DNA from: Eleusine coracana subsp. coracana | Taxonomy: Eukaryota; Streptophyta; Magnoliopsida; Poales; Poaceae | Length of the DNA: 64,000 nucleotides | Direction: 5' to 3' | NCBI GenBank assembly: GCA_032690845.1 | Contig: CM064421.1 | Location: 40,476,963-40,540,962, forward strand | Part shown: positions 35,821 to 48,111 of the stretch, piece by piece | Layout: each line of letters begins with the position of its first letter | How positions within the stretch are numbered: the first letter of the stretch is position 1 | Notes under the pieces: model-generated | What the model was told of the DNA's origin: nothing | What the model saw: the letters and a program-made list of their open reading frames with translations, nothing else | Database searches by the model: none | Program-made: the position numbers and the translations under genes

Positions 35821-36846
35821 CTAACTCAAGGCAGAGCAAGTGCCTCTGCCGGCGGCCGCGACGTCGTTGTTCCTGCGCGGCGACCTCCTGAGATGCACGA
35901 CGCACTCGGAGTCGTGACGGTACGTCAGCCGGACGAGGCTCCCCACGACCCTGTACCTCGACCGCGCCCTGACCGTGACGGTGAGCGGCAGGCCGCGGCT
36001 GCTGGACTCGAGCATGTCCTGCATGCCGCGCCCCGCCGCGTACATGGGCTTCTCCTTCACCGCCACGAACATCCTCAGCGTGGACGCGGCCCGCGGCGCC
36101 ACCTCGTGCGCCGCCGATGACACATCCCACCCACGCGAGGAGGCGAACACGAAGCGGCCGAAGGAGAGCTGGAGCAGCGGCGGCGGGCGCACGTGGAGGC
36201 CGAACACCTTGGAGTGGTTCTCCACCACCATGTCCACGGAGCAGTTGCAGTCCAGGAAGCTGGTCTCGACGCCGGACCCGTCCACGCCTTCGCCGAGAGA
36301 GAAGCGCTCGACCCGGCCTACACGGAAGCTCACCCCGGGATGCCGCGGCCGGGTGGCCAGCACGAAGAGGAGCAGCGCGAACGCCGCGCTGGCCAGCACC
36401 CGCCACGCCACCTGGAACGCGATGCAGCAGCAGGGGGCATCCGGGTCCAGCTTCACGTACCTCCACGCCCCACTCCTCTGATGACCCTGGACGGCGTCAT
36501 CATCCGCATCGTCGCCTCCTGACGGATTGGATAGCACGGTCAGCGTCTGCCGGCGGCGGCTGGGCTTTTTGGTGACGTCGTTGTTGTCGTAGCCGGCGGC
36601 GGCAGGGAAGGAGGTGTTGGAGCCGCGGGAGGAGGAGTAGCGGGACAGGGTGAGGCGGGAGGCTTCCTCGTGGTCGTTGTGGAGGTTGGGGAAGGGAGAG
36701 AGGATGAGCGCCATGGAGTCCGACGCCGCGGAGGGGCTCTGCACGTAGTAGTGCTGCGCGCACGGGGACGGGTGGAACAGCGGCACCTCCTCGTGCTCGT
36801 CCGCCGCCGCCGCCGCGCCATTGGTCGTCGCAGATGCCATGACCAT
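35821..36846 (-). CDS. LEA_2 / NHL-like membrane protein
   Basis: Intronless, 341 residues. The N-terminal 140 residues are cytosolic, polar and Ser-rich and contain HYYVQSPSA, a conserved motif of a plant LEA_2 subgroup. A single membrane helix lies at about residues 142-164 (FQVAWRVLASAAFALLLFVLA), preceded by Cys residues. The remaining 175 residues form a beta-rich LEA_2 domain with the typical NCSVDMVVENHSKVFGLHV strand pattern. NDR1/HIN1-like proteins of this type sit at the plasma membrane or ER, and some take part in defence or stress responses; this subgroup is poorly characterised. Upstream there is a (CA)n run on the coding strand (36908-36923) in the leader. Confidence 0.85.
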   Translation of the reverse strand: MVMASATTNGAAAAADEHEEVPLFHPSPCAQHYYVQSPSAASDSMALILSPFPNLHNDHEEASRLTLSRYSSSRGSNTSFPAAAGYDNNDVTKKPSRRRQTLTVLSNPSGGDDADDDAVQGHQRSGAWRYVKLDPDAPCCCIAFQVAWRVLASAAFALLLFVLATRPRHPGVSFRVGRVERFSLGEGVDGSGVETSFLDCNCSVDMVVENHSKVFGLHVRPPPLLQLSFGRFVFASSRGWDVSSAAHEVAPRAASTLRMFVAVKEKPMYAAGRGMQDMLESSSRGLPLTVTVRARSRYRVVGSLVRLTYRHDSECVVHLRRSPRRNNDVAAAGRGTCSALS

Positions 36847-36907
36847 GTTTCTGTTTCAGTGTTGAGCTCCGCGCGCGTTTCGATTGGTGGGATACAATAC
36901 AAGCCAA

Positions 36908-36923
36908 TGTGTGTGTGTGTGTG
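36908..36923. repeat. (TG)n microsatellite
   Basis: Eight TG units, just upstream of the LEA_2 start codon on the opposite strand. Confidence 0.7.
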
Positions 36924-38033
36924 TCAAAACTCAAAGCTCACACTTTTGTAGGGGCCAAAAGGAGGTTTGGAGCTCGATAAATAAAAGTTGCCGAACGTTC
37001 TTCGTACCAAAAGGGGAATCAAATTAAATATTCACCCGAGTTAAGTTCAAACGGATGGTGAACGTACGTAAACTAGGCATGCACGATCCATTAGTGAAGG
37101 AGCGGGGCAGGAGAACATGATGACCTCGCGAACGGTTAAGACTGTTTTTACGAAATGACAGGCATGGGTTTCATCAAGTATCCCGGTTGGCATGGTGCGA
37201 AATGTCCATGATGGTTAGCACTTAGCAGTGAAACGGCCGCCCGGGGGCCAAAGTGATGAGTACACATGCCGCAATTCATGGACCTCGCCGCCCTTCTTTG
37301 GCCTCTGATTACATCTCCCCAATTATGACAAGCAAACCCTTGTCTTCCACTTGTAGTATGAGCAGGGGATTAGGCTCCGCTAGGGTTCTAAACTAATCGA
37401 GGGGATAATGATGATGGATATAACTAAGCATGGTAATGTGGCTGCGCAAGGGATATAATTGGTCTATATTGATTAATCTTCTTCGCGGCATGAATGAAAC
37501 ACGACGGGATCCATCTTAATGATACTCCGACCTGTCTGGGAAATCGATCGGGTTTGGTGGGTTCTTCTACGCTGTTATCTGCTTCGAAGATCCTTGCGCT
37601 TTTGGCAAGCCTGGCAATTAACAGTGCCCGGTGCGCCACAAAGCCATTATGCGTCATCATGGATGACAACGGTCTCACATGTGCGTTTCTCATGAGCAAC
37701 ACGAAGAGTGACGTAGACGGCAAGGCAACTAGAAGAAGATGCAAATTCAACAAAACGGCAACGATTTTCAGTTCACTCGCATCATGAGTCATGATCTTAC
37801 TTTGTTGGCACTTGGCAGCAGAAACTGGACCTCGGTGAAACGAGAACAGTTTAGCCCAACTCGAACTGGACCTCGGTACAATTTCGGCCTACGGCGCCCT
37901 CTCCACAGATAGCCCAGCCCAGCCCACTCTCCCGCGCAGTCTCTTCCTTCCAGAACTCCGGCCGAGGCAAGCAAACACCGAGACTCCCAGGGCAGTCTAC
38001 TGTGTCTGCACTCCAGATCCACCCCCCCGCACC
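36924..38033. other. Divergent promoter region of LEA_2 and glucosidase II genes
   Basis: About 1.1 kb between two head-to-head genes. Near the glucosidase start there are repeated AGCCCA/GGCCC motifs (37890-37925), typical of housekeeping plant promoters. Frames at 37424-37792 have no recognisable domain. Confidence 0.45.
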
Positions 38034-41000
38034 ATGGATCCTCCGCCGCGGCGGCTCGCCGCCCTGCTCCTTTTTCTCCTCCTCGCCGCCGCCTCCCCGG
38101 CTGCGCGCGCGTGGAAGAAGGACGAGTTCCGGAACTGCAACCAGACGCCCTTCTGCAAGCGCGCGCGGACCCGCGCCCCACACTCGCTCGACGCGCCGCT
38201 CTCCCTCGCCGCCGGCTCCCTCTCGGTCGGCCCCGACGGCTCCATCTCCGCGGAGCTCTCCCACCCGTCCCGCCCGCGTCCCCTCGTGCTCCGCCTCTCC
38301 GCGCTGCCCCCGGACGCGCTCCGCGTCCAGATCGACGAGCACTACTCCGTCAGCACGCCGCCGCACCGCCGATTCTACGTCCCCGACGTCCTCCTCCCGG
38401 ACATCGAGGCCCGCACGCTCCACCTCCCCGAGCCCAAGACCGCCGCCGGCGTCTCCACCGTCGCGCTCTCCTCCGACCTTGAAGTCGTCGTCAAGCACGA
38501 TCCGTTCGAGTTGACCGTCCGCCGCGCCCGGTCCGGCGACTCCGTGCTCTCCTTCAACTCCCATGGGCTCTTCGACTTCGAACCGCTGCAGGAGTCGAAG
38601 CCGGAGGGGGAGACGTGGGAGGAGCAGTTCCGGAGCCACACCGACACGCGCCCCCGCGGCCCCCAGTCCATCACCCTCGACGTCTCCTTCCACGGCGCTG
38701 ACTTCGTCTACGGCCTTCCGGAGCACGGCTCCACCTCGCTCGCGCTGCGCCCCACCCGTGGCCCGGGGGTCGAGGAGTCTGAGCCATACCGCCTCTTCAA
38801 CCTCGACGTCTTCGAGTACCTCCACGACTCGCCCTTCGGGTTGTATGGTTCGATCCCCTTCATGATTGGCCATGGAGCTCGTGCGACGTCAGGGTTCTTC
38901 TGGCTCAATGCTGCGGAGATGCAGATCGACGTCCTTGCACCTGGGTGGGATGCTGCTGCTGCCCCGGCAAATGAACGCATAGATACTCTGTGGATGGCTG
39001 AGGCTGGAGTCGTTGATGCGTTCTTCTTTGTTGGATCTGAGCCCAAGGATGTGATCAAGCAATATGTAAGTGTGACGGGCACACCTTCAATGCCGCAGCA
39101 GTTTGCAGTTGCCTATCACCAGTGCCGGTGGAACTACCGGGATGAAGCAGATGTTGATGGGGTGGATGCTGGTTTTGATGAGCATGATATTCCATATGAC
39201 GTGCTTTGGCTCGACATTGAGCATACAGATGGCAAGCGGTATTTTACTTGGGACCATTCCGCCTTCCCGAACCCAGAGGCGATGCAGCGAAAGATTGCAG
39301 ATAAGGGTAGAAAGATGGTCACTATTGTTGATCCCCATATCAAGCGTGACAGTTCATTCCACCTCCATCAGGAGGCAACTGAGAAAGGGTATTATGTCAA
39401 AGATGCAACTGGGAATGACTATGATGGGTGGTGCTGGCCTGGAGCATCATCATATCCTGATATGTTGAACCCTGAGATCCGTGAGTGGTGGGCTGACAAG
39501 TTCTCCTATGAAAATTACAAAGGATCAACACCAACACTGTACATTTGGAATGATATGAATGAGCCATCCGTCTTCAATGGCCCTGAGGTATGTAACTGAA
39601 TTGCGATGTGCAAAAAATGGAAGTTGTGCATAGACCAACCTTGATTAAGCATTTTTCCCTTATGTTTAGGTCACCATGCCTAGGGATGCATTGCACTACG
39701 GAGATGTTGAACACAGAGAACTGCACAATGCATATGGATACTACTTCCACATGGCTACTGCAGATGGCCTTGTCAAGCGTGGCGAAGGAAAAGACAGACC
39801 TTTTGTTTTATCAAGAGCTTTCTTTGCTGGAAGTCAACGGTACGGTGCAGTTTGGACTGGTGACAACTCTGCAGATTGGGATCACCTTAAGTCTTCCATC
39901 CCAATGGTTTTAACTCTTGGTCTTACTGGCATGTCTTTCTCTGGTGGGTGGAACTACCACACATCTCAGTCAGTAATAATATACTAATCTTGATACTAGA
40001 GCTTTACTAACGTTTGGAGGAGCATCCACAGGTGCTGATGTTGGTGGATTCTTTGGTAATCCGGAGCCTGACCTATTGGTGCGTTGGTACCAAGTAGGAG
40101 CCTTTTATCCTTTCTTCAGAGGTCATGCTCATCATGACACCAAGAGACGCGAGCCATGGTTATTCGGGTAATTTTTGAGATACTAAACTTTGTTCCAACT
40201 TTTATCCTTGAAGTTCTGTTGCTTCCATTCAAGAAATTTTGTAATAGAGGTGAAGAAATCACATTTTGTTATATGCTCAGCTTGAGAAGCATTAATATAT
40301 TCTTCGAGGCTAACATAATTTCGTTACTTACTGTAGAGAGCGAAGAACTGCCCTCATAAGGGAGGCAATACATATGCGATACTCGCTATTGCCCTACTAT
40401 TACACACTGTTCAGAGAGGCTAGTGTAAATGGCATTCCTGTCATGCGTCCACTGTGGTTGGAATTCCCAGATGAGAAAGAAACATATAACAATGGTGAGG
40501 CATTTATGGTCGGGTCAAGCCTTTTAGCTCAAGGAATTTATGAAGAGGTATGTTAAAGTAGTATTATTTTTTTCTTGGTTAATGAATGACGAAACAATCA
40601 AAATGTTAAAATGTCAAACATCCATGCAGGGCCAGAAATATGTGTTGGTATACCTTCCTGGGAAGGAGTCATGGTATGATTTGAGAAATGGGTCTCCATA
40701 CAAGGGAAGTGCATCGCACAAGCTACAAGTTTTAGAAGAGAGCATACCCAGCTTCCAGAGAGGTGGTACAATTGTGCCAAGAAAAGATAGATTCAGGCGC
40801 AGTTCTACTCAGATGGTGAACGACCCATACACCCTGGTATGTTAAACATCCTGTTAAGTACTATAGAAATTCCTTGACAGTTTGTACTATAGACAAGTTG
40901 CATGTGAAACTTAGGAGCTACCTGCTTTGCCACTAGTTGTACTTGCTGTACTAGTACATCCCTTGTAATGCTTGTTTGAACTACCAGATTTAGTTTTCTG

Positions 41001-41746
41001 TTAGACAAGGGTATATGCATAACTGCCATAAAAATGTGTACCAGCTAAGGGGCTGTTCGTTTCCATGGGCTAAAGGGCTAAAACTAAACTTTAGTCCAAA
41101 TTTTAGTTCTATAGAAACAAGCCGGGTGGGGAGGGGCTAAAAGTTGAGGTAAACTTTACCTCTAGAGAAGAAAAGAGGCTAAAAGGAGAGCTAAATTTTA
41201 GCCCTCCAAGAGGTGCTAAAGTTTAGCTCAAATTTTAGGAGCTAAACTTTAGCTGCTCATGGAAACGAGCACCCCCTAAATGTGTGGCCCTGTCAGTTTG
41301 TTTGTTCAAATTAGCTATTTTATGGTTACAGTTATATCCAAAGTATCTAATTTACTTGTGTAACATTGCCTGATCAGGTCATAGCCCTCAATAGCTCGAA
41401 GGTTGCAGAAGGCGAACTTTACATGGACGATGGGAAAAGCTATGATTACCAGCAAGGGGCATTCATCCATCGCCGCTTCGTATTTGCAGACAATAAGCTA
41501 ACTTCATTCAACATGGCACCTGATAATTTGGGCAACAAGAAATTTACAACTGAGTGTGTGGTTGAAAGAATTATAATCCTCGGTTTATCATCGGGAGCAA
41601 AGAAGGCTATCATTGAGCCTGGAAACCGAGAAGTGGAGATTGAATCAGGACCAGTTAGTTTAAGGAGTGGTTCCAGCTCGGTTGTACCAACAATCCGGAG
41701 GCCCAACGTTCGCATCACAGACGATTGGACCATAAAGATAGCTTAA
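38034..41746 (+). CDS. RSW3/PSL5 homologue: ER glucosidase II alpha subunit (GH31)
   Basis: Removes the two inner alpha-1,3-glucoses from N-glycans in the ER and so controls calnexin/calreticulin folding cycles. Exons are 38034-39587, 39670-39943, 40032-40167, 40337-40547, 40630-40836 and 41378-41746, giving 916 residues, the normal family length. Residues 1-26 are a signal peptide ending in AARA, followed by WKKDEFRNCNQTPFCKRAR, a hallmark of this family. The GH31 barrel contains the nucleophile Asp507 in IWNDMNEPSVF and the likely acid/base Asp583 in WTGDNSADW, then RGHAHHDTKRREPW. There is no HDEL signal, as expected, because the beta subunit retains the complex. The final intron holds a Tourist MITE. 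Arabidopsis homologue: RSW3/PSL5. I recall a rice homologue next to OsFRDL1, as here. Confidence 0.95.
41049..41276. mobile_element. Tourist-type (PIF/Harbinger) MITE in glucosidase II intron
   Basis: Terminal repeats are GGGGCTGTTCGTTTCCATG and the complement of GGGGGTGCTCGTTTCCATG. TAA duplications lie at 41046-41048 and 41277-41279. Inside are many AAACTTTAG / CTAAAGTTT inverted blocks. 228 bp, entirely within the last intron of the glucosidase II gene. Confidence 0.85.
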
Positions 41747-43336
41747 GAGGTAGGTCATTCACACATCTGGAGCCTGATGTCTCTTTTCTTTGCTGTCAGG
41801 TTATATAATTAGGCGGAATTTAGAAGTTTAGTTGTGGCCTCACAAGCATTGTGTAGTAGTGCAAATCATTATGTTTTTGTGGCCTCAAAGTTATGCATGT
41901 AACTGGTATTCATGCTGTTCCAACTACCAATTTTGACATAAATCGAGACAGAAAATGGCTGATGTATATTTGTAGCTTTGATAATCGTTTTGAATTATTT
42001 TTCTCATAAAAATAGATCCTCAAGAACATTTCGAGCTGATACTTTCGTATATGATATATTTCTTTGTGTGATATTGTAATGTGATTGGCTATATTGTAGG
42101 CTGCCTAAGCAGCTAGAACAAATTTGTGTGGTTTGAACTTTTTATATTTCTAGTTGTATGTTTAAAGCATCACTTATGAACAGCAAACTTTGAAGTAGCA
42201 AATTTCACAAACTAAGCTCTACAACGCAATGCAGCGCTAGAGAGTAAGTCCATAATGGCTTTAAATTTGAAGTGCTTGTCGTGGTAGCAACATGATTGAC
42301 ATTCTATTCGTAATCGCTGGGAGTTTCTAGGCAACGGTTAGCACTTTCCTGTGGCACCGGTTGGGGTGGCCTGAGCCTTTTTTTTTCTTGTAAAAACTTG
42401 ACATTGAGTATTTTAAGCCAGCAAACCAAACTAGCTGCCAGACACAGTTTGGAGGCTTCTTTAAGTTCGAACTATACAACTAGTAAAGAGTAGTAGTATA
42501 AAACTAAATAAGTGTAGTAAAAAGCAATCAAAGCTTCCAACATCCACATTCATCTTTTTTTTTACCTAAAAGAATTTCTAGACTCTGGTAGTAGTACCAT
42601 ACTCCCTCCATATTAGAAAAACAATTCGTTTAGAACATGATTTAGAATACCAAGAAGGAATTAATAAGAGGATATTTTCTATGTCTGACCTATTAAATAG
42701 GGTACTGGTTTTACTTTATTCATAACCATTTGCTTTTGCCTCATTGGTTTCCTACACCAAAGTCTAACCTGTAGGTGGTTAGTTCGAATCTTATTGGCCT
42801 CATTTTTTGTGCTGCGCGCCTCGGTTTCTTGGTATTAAGCCAAAACAAATTCATTTGATGACAATTGCTATTAAGCCAAAACGTTTTTTTTTAATATGGA
42901 GGGAGTAGGTCGCTATATATAAGCTGTAAGCACTGGCTCACCCCTGCACTGTAAGCTGCTGCCACCTGCCACAGCGGGAAAAGAACTTTGCATTTCCCCA
43001 TCCTATCACGGTGCGTTCCTCCATTTCATCCAATAAAATCATTCTTGCATAATCTTAAAAAAGAAAACAAAAAACGCCATGATCTCATCATAAAAGAGAG
43101 AAAAAGAATGGAATGGCGATAGATCAATTTACCGATGTGTTATTATATAAACCATCACAGGGACAATGTAAACTCTAACTGCAAGTTAAGATGATCACGA
43201 AGAAATAGCTCCATCTAACTTCGGTATCCGAAGCTTCAGGAGCAACGCAACGCATCTATACTATACTATGCTGATTTTACATGTATGTGACCACCATCTC
43301 CACCATGAAAGGCTATCTATCTTCCAGGCGGATCCA
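41747..43336. other. Convergent spacer between glucosidase II and MATE genes
   Basis: Tail-to-tail spacer with the 3' UTRs of both genes and one Stowaway MITE (42602-42905). No other gene is visible. Confidence 0.5.
42602..42905. mobile_element. Stowaway-like MITE with tRNA-like insert (304 bp)
   Basis: Ends are CTCCCTCCATATTA and its perfect inverted copy TAATATGGAGGGAG, with TA on both sides (42600-42601 and 42906-42907). Near the middle is a pair of sequences resembling the internal RNA polymerase III boxes: TGCCTCATTGG (A box) and, 44 bases later, AGTTCGAATCT (B box). That is the spacing of a tRNA gene, but the stems do not pair well. Confidence 0.78.
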
Positions 43337-46300
43337 TCACTTTCGGAGAAACGTCCATGGTCCCCTCGCTGCTCCCATCCTGCGTATAGAAGCAACAGCG
43401 GCCTAGGTGAGTTGTGATGCCTAACAGTAGCTTGGCAACTGAAGAAATGCATGGCGGCCTCAACTGTGATTGTGTGAATAGGATAAGGAAGTAGTATCAT
43501 ACCTCCAGATGCTAGCCATGGTCCTCAGGCTCATGTAGATTGTCAATGCGATCCATATACCGATGAATCCGTTATGCGCGGACAGGTATACTAGGCACGG
43601 TATTGATATAGCCGCAACGCCAACCTGAAGATAGTCATCCAATTTATAGTTGGGAACAAATCCCAAGGTTGAATTATGATGTGGTGCTTGATCAGAGGTG
43701 AAAATGGTTTTTACCATGGAGTATGCCGAGTAGGTGTAGTCTGATGCCCCAAAGTTGATGCCATCGAAAACGAATGCCAGAGCATTGATCCCCTGCGTGC
43801 CGGCGACAAACTGAACCGAAACAGTACCGTTTTTCAGTGTCTGAAAATTAAAAAAATATACTTACACACGGATCTATCTTTTAACGGCCCAGGTTCTTAC
43901 CGGGATCCCTTTGTGAATGACCTCGATCACGGGCTGGTCCTTGGTGAAAATGCCAGCCCCAAACCTCATGCCAAGTCCCAGCACAACAGTGAGACACAGC
44001 CCAAGGACAACACTCATCTGCAAGGTGAAGAACACCGTTAGCAATTTACGCATTGGCTCTACCTGCACTTTCAAGGAAGAACTGGCAAGAATGAAGAATC
44101 TGACACCACGCCACTGTGAAATACCTGCAACACACGAGCCGTCGCCACCACAACCTTCTTGTGATCATTCTTGGCAAACGCACTTGCGAGTACCGCCTGC
44201 AATCAGACATAGTTGAGTTTACAATGCACTTTCTGAAATGTTTCCTCGAGATATGAACTTTTCTATGAGGCTCCGGGAAGGTGATTTAACCTGTCCTGCA
44301 ACAGCCAATCCATCCGCAAGAAGGGACGTGGCAAGCCAGAGCTGGCAGCAGATCTGGAAACCTGCCATGATGGTTGTTCCATGGCGAGCGGCTAGAGACG
44401 CTGCCAGGGTGACGCAGAACGTCACTGCCACAACCCTTGCGAGCAATAGGAATCCTGAAAATAGAGAAACTTCAGTTTCTTCGATGGATCAGGTAGAGAT
44501 GCTGATATCCAGTTTCAGGATTCTAATGGTTGCTCACCACATCCAAGGAACCGCCCAAATTTCAGAGATTTAATGCTAGGCGGTATAACATCAACTTGCC
44601 GGACAAGTCGGCACAGCAATATCAATGTTATCAGGTACCTGTAATAGGGAGAAAGAAACCAGAACAAGCTTATCATTGAAATTCCGAAGCTGATTCTTTC
44701 TGAATAGATAATTTGTGATACTGAAACTTACTGAGAAACTACGTGAGCAACTGCTGCCCCAGTGACACCCATATGACAAACAAACATCAAAATTGGATCT
44801 AGAATGATATTTGCCGCATCTCCAACCACTGAAATAAAAGGTTGACACTGTCAAGTGAGGCTGCTTTCAGACACTCACTGATCCTAAGGAATAACGGCTG
44901 TTAAATCTCGCTACTGTGATTGAGTCGAACCTATGAAAAGTTCTCCCCTGAAAGAGTATTGCTCACACAGGTGTTGTTACCTGTAGCGTATAACGGTGTC
45001 TTTGTGTCCTTGAAACCCCGGAAAACCCCTTGCATGGCCAGAGATAATAGGACAGCAGGAGCACCAAGTGATCTTATTGTTAGGTAGCGAACTGCAGGAC
45101 CTTGCATCGGTGAACCCTAAGAAATTGCAACATAGAGAAAAAATAGTATTAGGTATTTAGGTTACATGAAACTACACTGGTAACTGAAGCTTGAGCAGGG
45201 AAACGACAATATATTGCACTTACAGATTTCACTCCCATGATACTTAGGACGAATTTTGCTGAAAAAATCAGGAAGATAGCTTGAAGAAGGCCAAGAATGG
45301 AACCAACTATCAGTGCCGATGTGACTGAAGGTATGTACTTCCTCTTGTACCCATTGTCGGAGAGATCTGTACACTCTGCGGGGATACACGAATTGACGCA
45401 TTCAGCTTTGACAGGACCTGGAAGCAAAGTTGACATTAGGCACATGCCGACTCCTTCAGCCTTAGGTGAATTAAGTTCGTACTCAAAAACTCAAACCATA
45501 TTTGTTTCCAAGAACTAATTACCAGATACAGGCAAATTGTCGGTTTCTGAATCCACATGAGAAACTTTCTCCAGATCTCGACTGCTGTTTTCTTCAATAG
45601 CTTTGCTAATGATAGCATCTTCCTCTGCTACAAATGATGTCGTCACACTAACAAGGGGGTAGATACAGACTTTGGAAACTTGGTTAAATATGGCGATTGA
45701 GACACCAACAGCAGCGATTTCCACCGAGCCTGACCACCACCAATCAATAGTACACAGGTTAATTTTGTTGTGGTAAAATTCAGATCGACAATAAGCTATC
45801 TCTTATCGTGGCAACAGAATATGAGATAACGAAGAGTACTTTTATTATAGTTTCGAAGAAAGGTCAGATACCGTAATGAGAAACCAGATTATGAAATGTG
45901 AAAAAAGGAAAACTGGATGGATTAACATCATTGAAAGGAAAAAAGAAAAAGAAAAAGAAAAATATGGATAGGTCATATTTCAAAAGTCATATACTTTTAT
46001 AAAAATTGGAACATACCAAAACTGGGAAACAATGATGGAGGGATACTAAGATGAAATTCGACAGAAAGGAATCATGACTGCATTTTTTTATCGAATACGT
46101 AGGAGAACTACGTATCATTATATTAAGGAGAAAAATGGCATACTCAGGCGAAGGTTAGTTTTAGTGTATAATCGCGCCGATAATTTTAGAAAGCATCCGT
46201 CTCTCTAAACTACTAATGGCTGCATTATCAGAAAAGAACAAAACAAAAAGATGAGCTCAGCATATCCATGACTAGCTAGGTCCTATCTGGTTCAGCCAAT

Positions 46301-47273
46301 TGTAAAGAGAAGATGCCACGATCCGCAAAGGAAGGTTCAGAAAAAAACACTGCCGTGATGTGTAAAACGACAAATAATTGTCTAGGGGATTTTATGAAAG
46401 AGAAAGGACAGTTACACCAAGGAGCACTGTTGTATCAATATTACAGCCAAGCGAAGACATTGAAGTCAGATCTCACCAACACTGATAAAAACAGAAAAGG
46501 ACCTGGTGTGCATCAGCAGCAAAAAGAAACGCCCTAGAGCACAGTTCTGGACGTTGGAAGTTTTTAGCATGTAGCTCATTGAATCGGCCCGCTATTTATA
46601 CACTCGAAAGGGACATCGCAGCAGGAAAGTTTGTTACTTTGCCCAACTGACAAAAACGAGTAAACAAGGGAATATCCATTCATGGGAGCGATGAACTGGT
46701 CAGGAAATTTATTACTCGTATGATGCTCAATGGAAAGCTAGCAGCACTGAGTCTAGAAGGAAATGAGTTGTTCAATATAGCCTTGATGATGAACACTGTG
46801 ATGGAACATATGCGAGTGTTGTGCAGACACAGCAAAGTTGAGATGAATTTTAGATGGGTGAAGGGTATTTACCTAAACGGCCGATGAACGCTGTGTCTAC
46901 CAGGGAAGCGAGCGGATCAGCCGCCAGCGCCAGGGAGGCCGGCACCGCGATGCGCAACACCTCTGATCCGAGCTCGTCCAGCTTGAATAAACTCCTGTTC
47001 CCGGGTTGTTTCAACCGAACAAGACATGAGCACACAATCATGACCGATCAGTGTTCATGATGAAAACAGAAATTAATATAATATGCAAACGCACCTGATG
47101 TTCAGGATGAAAATGAAGAACCCCGTCTTCCTCGGCCCGCTGGGCAATAATGCATGCGCAGGCACATCCTCCACCTTGCTCTCCTCGCCGCCACCGTTCG
47201 CCACCGCGGCGATAGGGATCGCCACGTGCTTCTCGGCCGTGTTCGTCGCCGCAGCAGCACCACCATTCTCCAT
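43337..47273 (-). CDS. FRDL1: FRD3/FRDL1-type MATE citrate transporter
   Basis: Exports citrate, which keeps iron mobile in the xylem in FRD3/FRDL1 proteins. Thirteen exons (minus): 47273-47095, 46994-46873, 45729-45523, 45417-45224, 45116-44981, 44828-44732, 44638-44538, 44454-44291, 44196-44125, 44017-43901, 43810-43715, 43624-43503 and 43379-43337; all phases agree, 549 residues. About twelve membrane helices are visible; helix 1 starts near EVLRIAVPASLALAADPLASLVDTAFIG. A long charged cytosolic loop between helices 2 and 3 (exons 3-4, residues about 130-190) is the mark of the citrate-transporting clade that also includes barley HvAACT1. The ending GPWTFLRK is typical. OsFRDL1 has about 570 residues. 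An ATG at 47324 would add 17 residues. Intron 2 is 1.1 kb. Orthology to FRDL1 rests on clade features plus the remembered glucosidase II neighbour. Confidence 0.88.
46083..46135 (-). mobile_element. LINE-like 3' tail remnant in MATE intron 2
   Basis: A T-run is followed by ATCGAATACGTAGGAGAACTACGTATCATTATATTAAGGAG. On the minus strand this reads as a tail with a poly-A end. I have seen this pattern repeatedly in grass genomes as the end of a LINE-like element. The body is missing or unrecognisable and no target duplication was found. Confidence 0.35.
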
Positions 47274-47329
47274 GCTCAACCCGGCCCTCGCAGAGAAATA
47301 GCTGGACGCCTGGGTAACGCTCACACACG

Positions 47330-48110
47330 GGGAGAAACGTCCAGCGGGGCAGATGCCAGATGCTCCTCTACTTATACACCTCCGATTCCCGAGCGCCGCG
47401 CTTGCTTATATATCAGGACCTGACTGACGGTCAGCAAGCTGTAACAGCGAAAAAGCAAGGCAAACAAACAATGCCACGTCAGACACGGGAGAAGTGATAT
47501 GAAGCGTCTGGCCGGCCTCCGCCGCACTCTCTCGTGTGTATGACTGTCAGTGTCAAGTTTATTACTAAGCGCTAACATAAGCCGTTCATCACCTTACTTA
47601 CTCTTGCCGCCGAGCGATCGAGCACGTTACTCCGGCCGGTGAGAGCGCGGAAGCAACGGCCGAAACAGAAAGGCCAACGTGCGGGGTACTGATGATCACT
47701 ACTGAGCCGCTCGCTTCACCGGTGTGTGGTGGAACGGCGGGCGCTTAAGAAGGCGCGAGCCAGCGGCAACTTGCGCGGGCTAGGCAGGGGACAGGGAGAG
47801 AGGATGAGTCGTGCCACTAGGTGAGAGGGAAGAACGCGACCCGAGGCGTCTGCGACACAGGCAGGCAGGGTTCCGTTCCGTTCCGTCAGCGTGTGGAGCG
47901 CCGGATTTGTGGAACGATCATGCCTTTGGTACTGATTGGTGTTTGCCGTTGCGTTGCGTGCGCGCGCGATTGCGTACGGTGACGCGCTGGGCACGGCTGG
48001 TGGCTGCGCCGCCGCCGGTGCGTGGCGTCAGTGCTGTAAGGTTTTGCGGTGAAAGTCAGACGGTACTGAAAGACACACAAGTATCCGGTCATGTACCCTA
48101 CGAGTGTCCT
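47330..48110. other. Upstream region of the MATE gene
   Basis: GC-rich between 47600 and 48050 with no convincing gene. It probably contains the MATE promoter. The small frames on both strands are composition effects. Confidence 0.4.
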
Positions 48111-48111
48111 C

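Noticed and set aside
37851..38873. 340-codon - strand frame
   Set aside because: It is antisense to exon 1 of glucosidase II alpha; low-complexity Gly/Glu/Arg composition and no domain.
42730..42800. tRNA gene
   Set aside because: A and B boxes are present at the right spacing, but acceptor, anticodon and T stems do not pair, so only tRNA-like.
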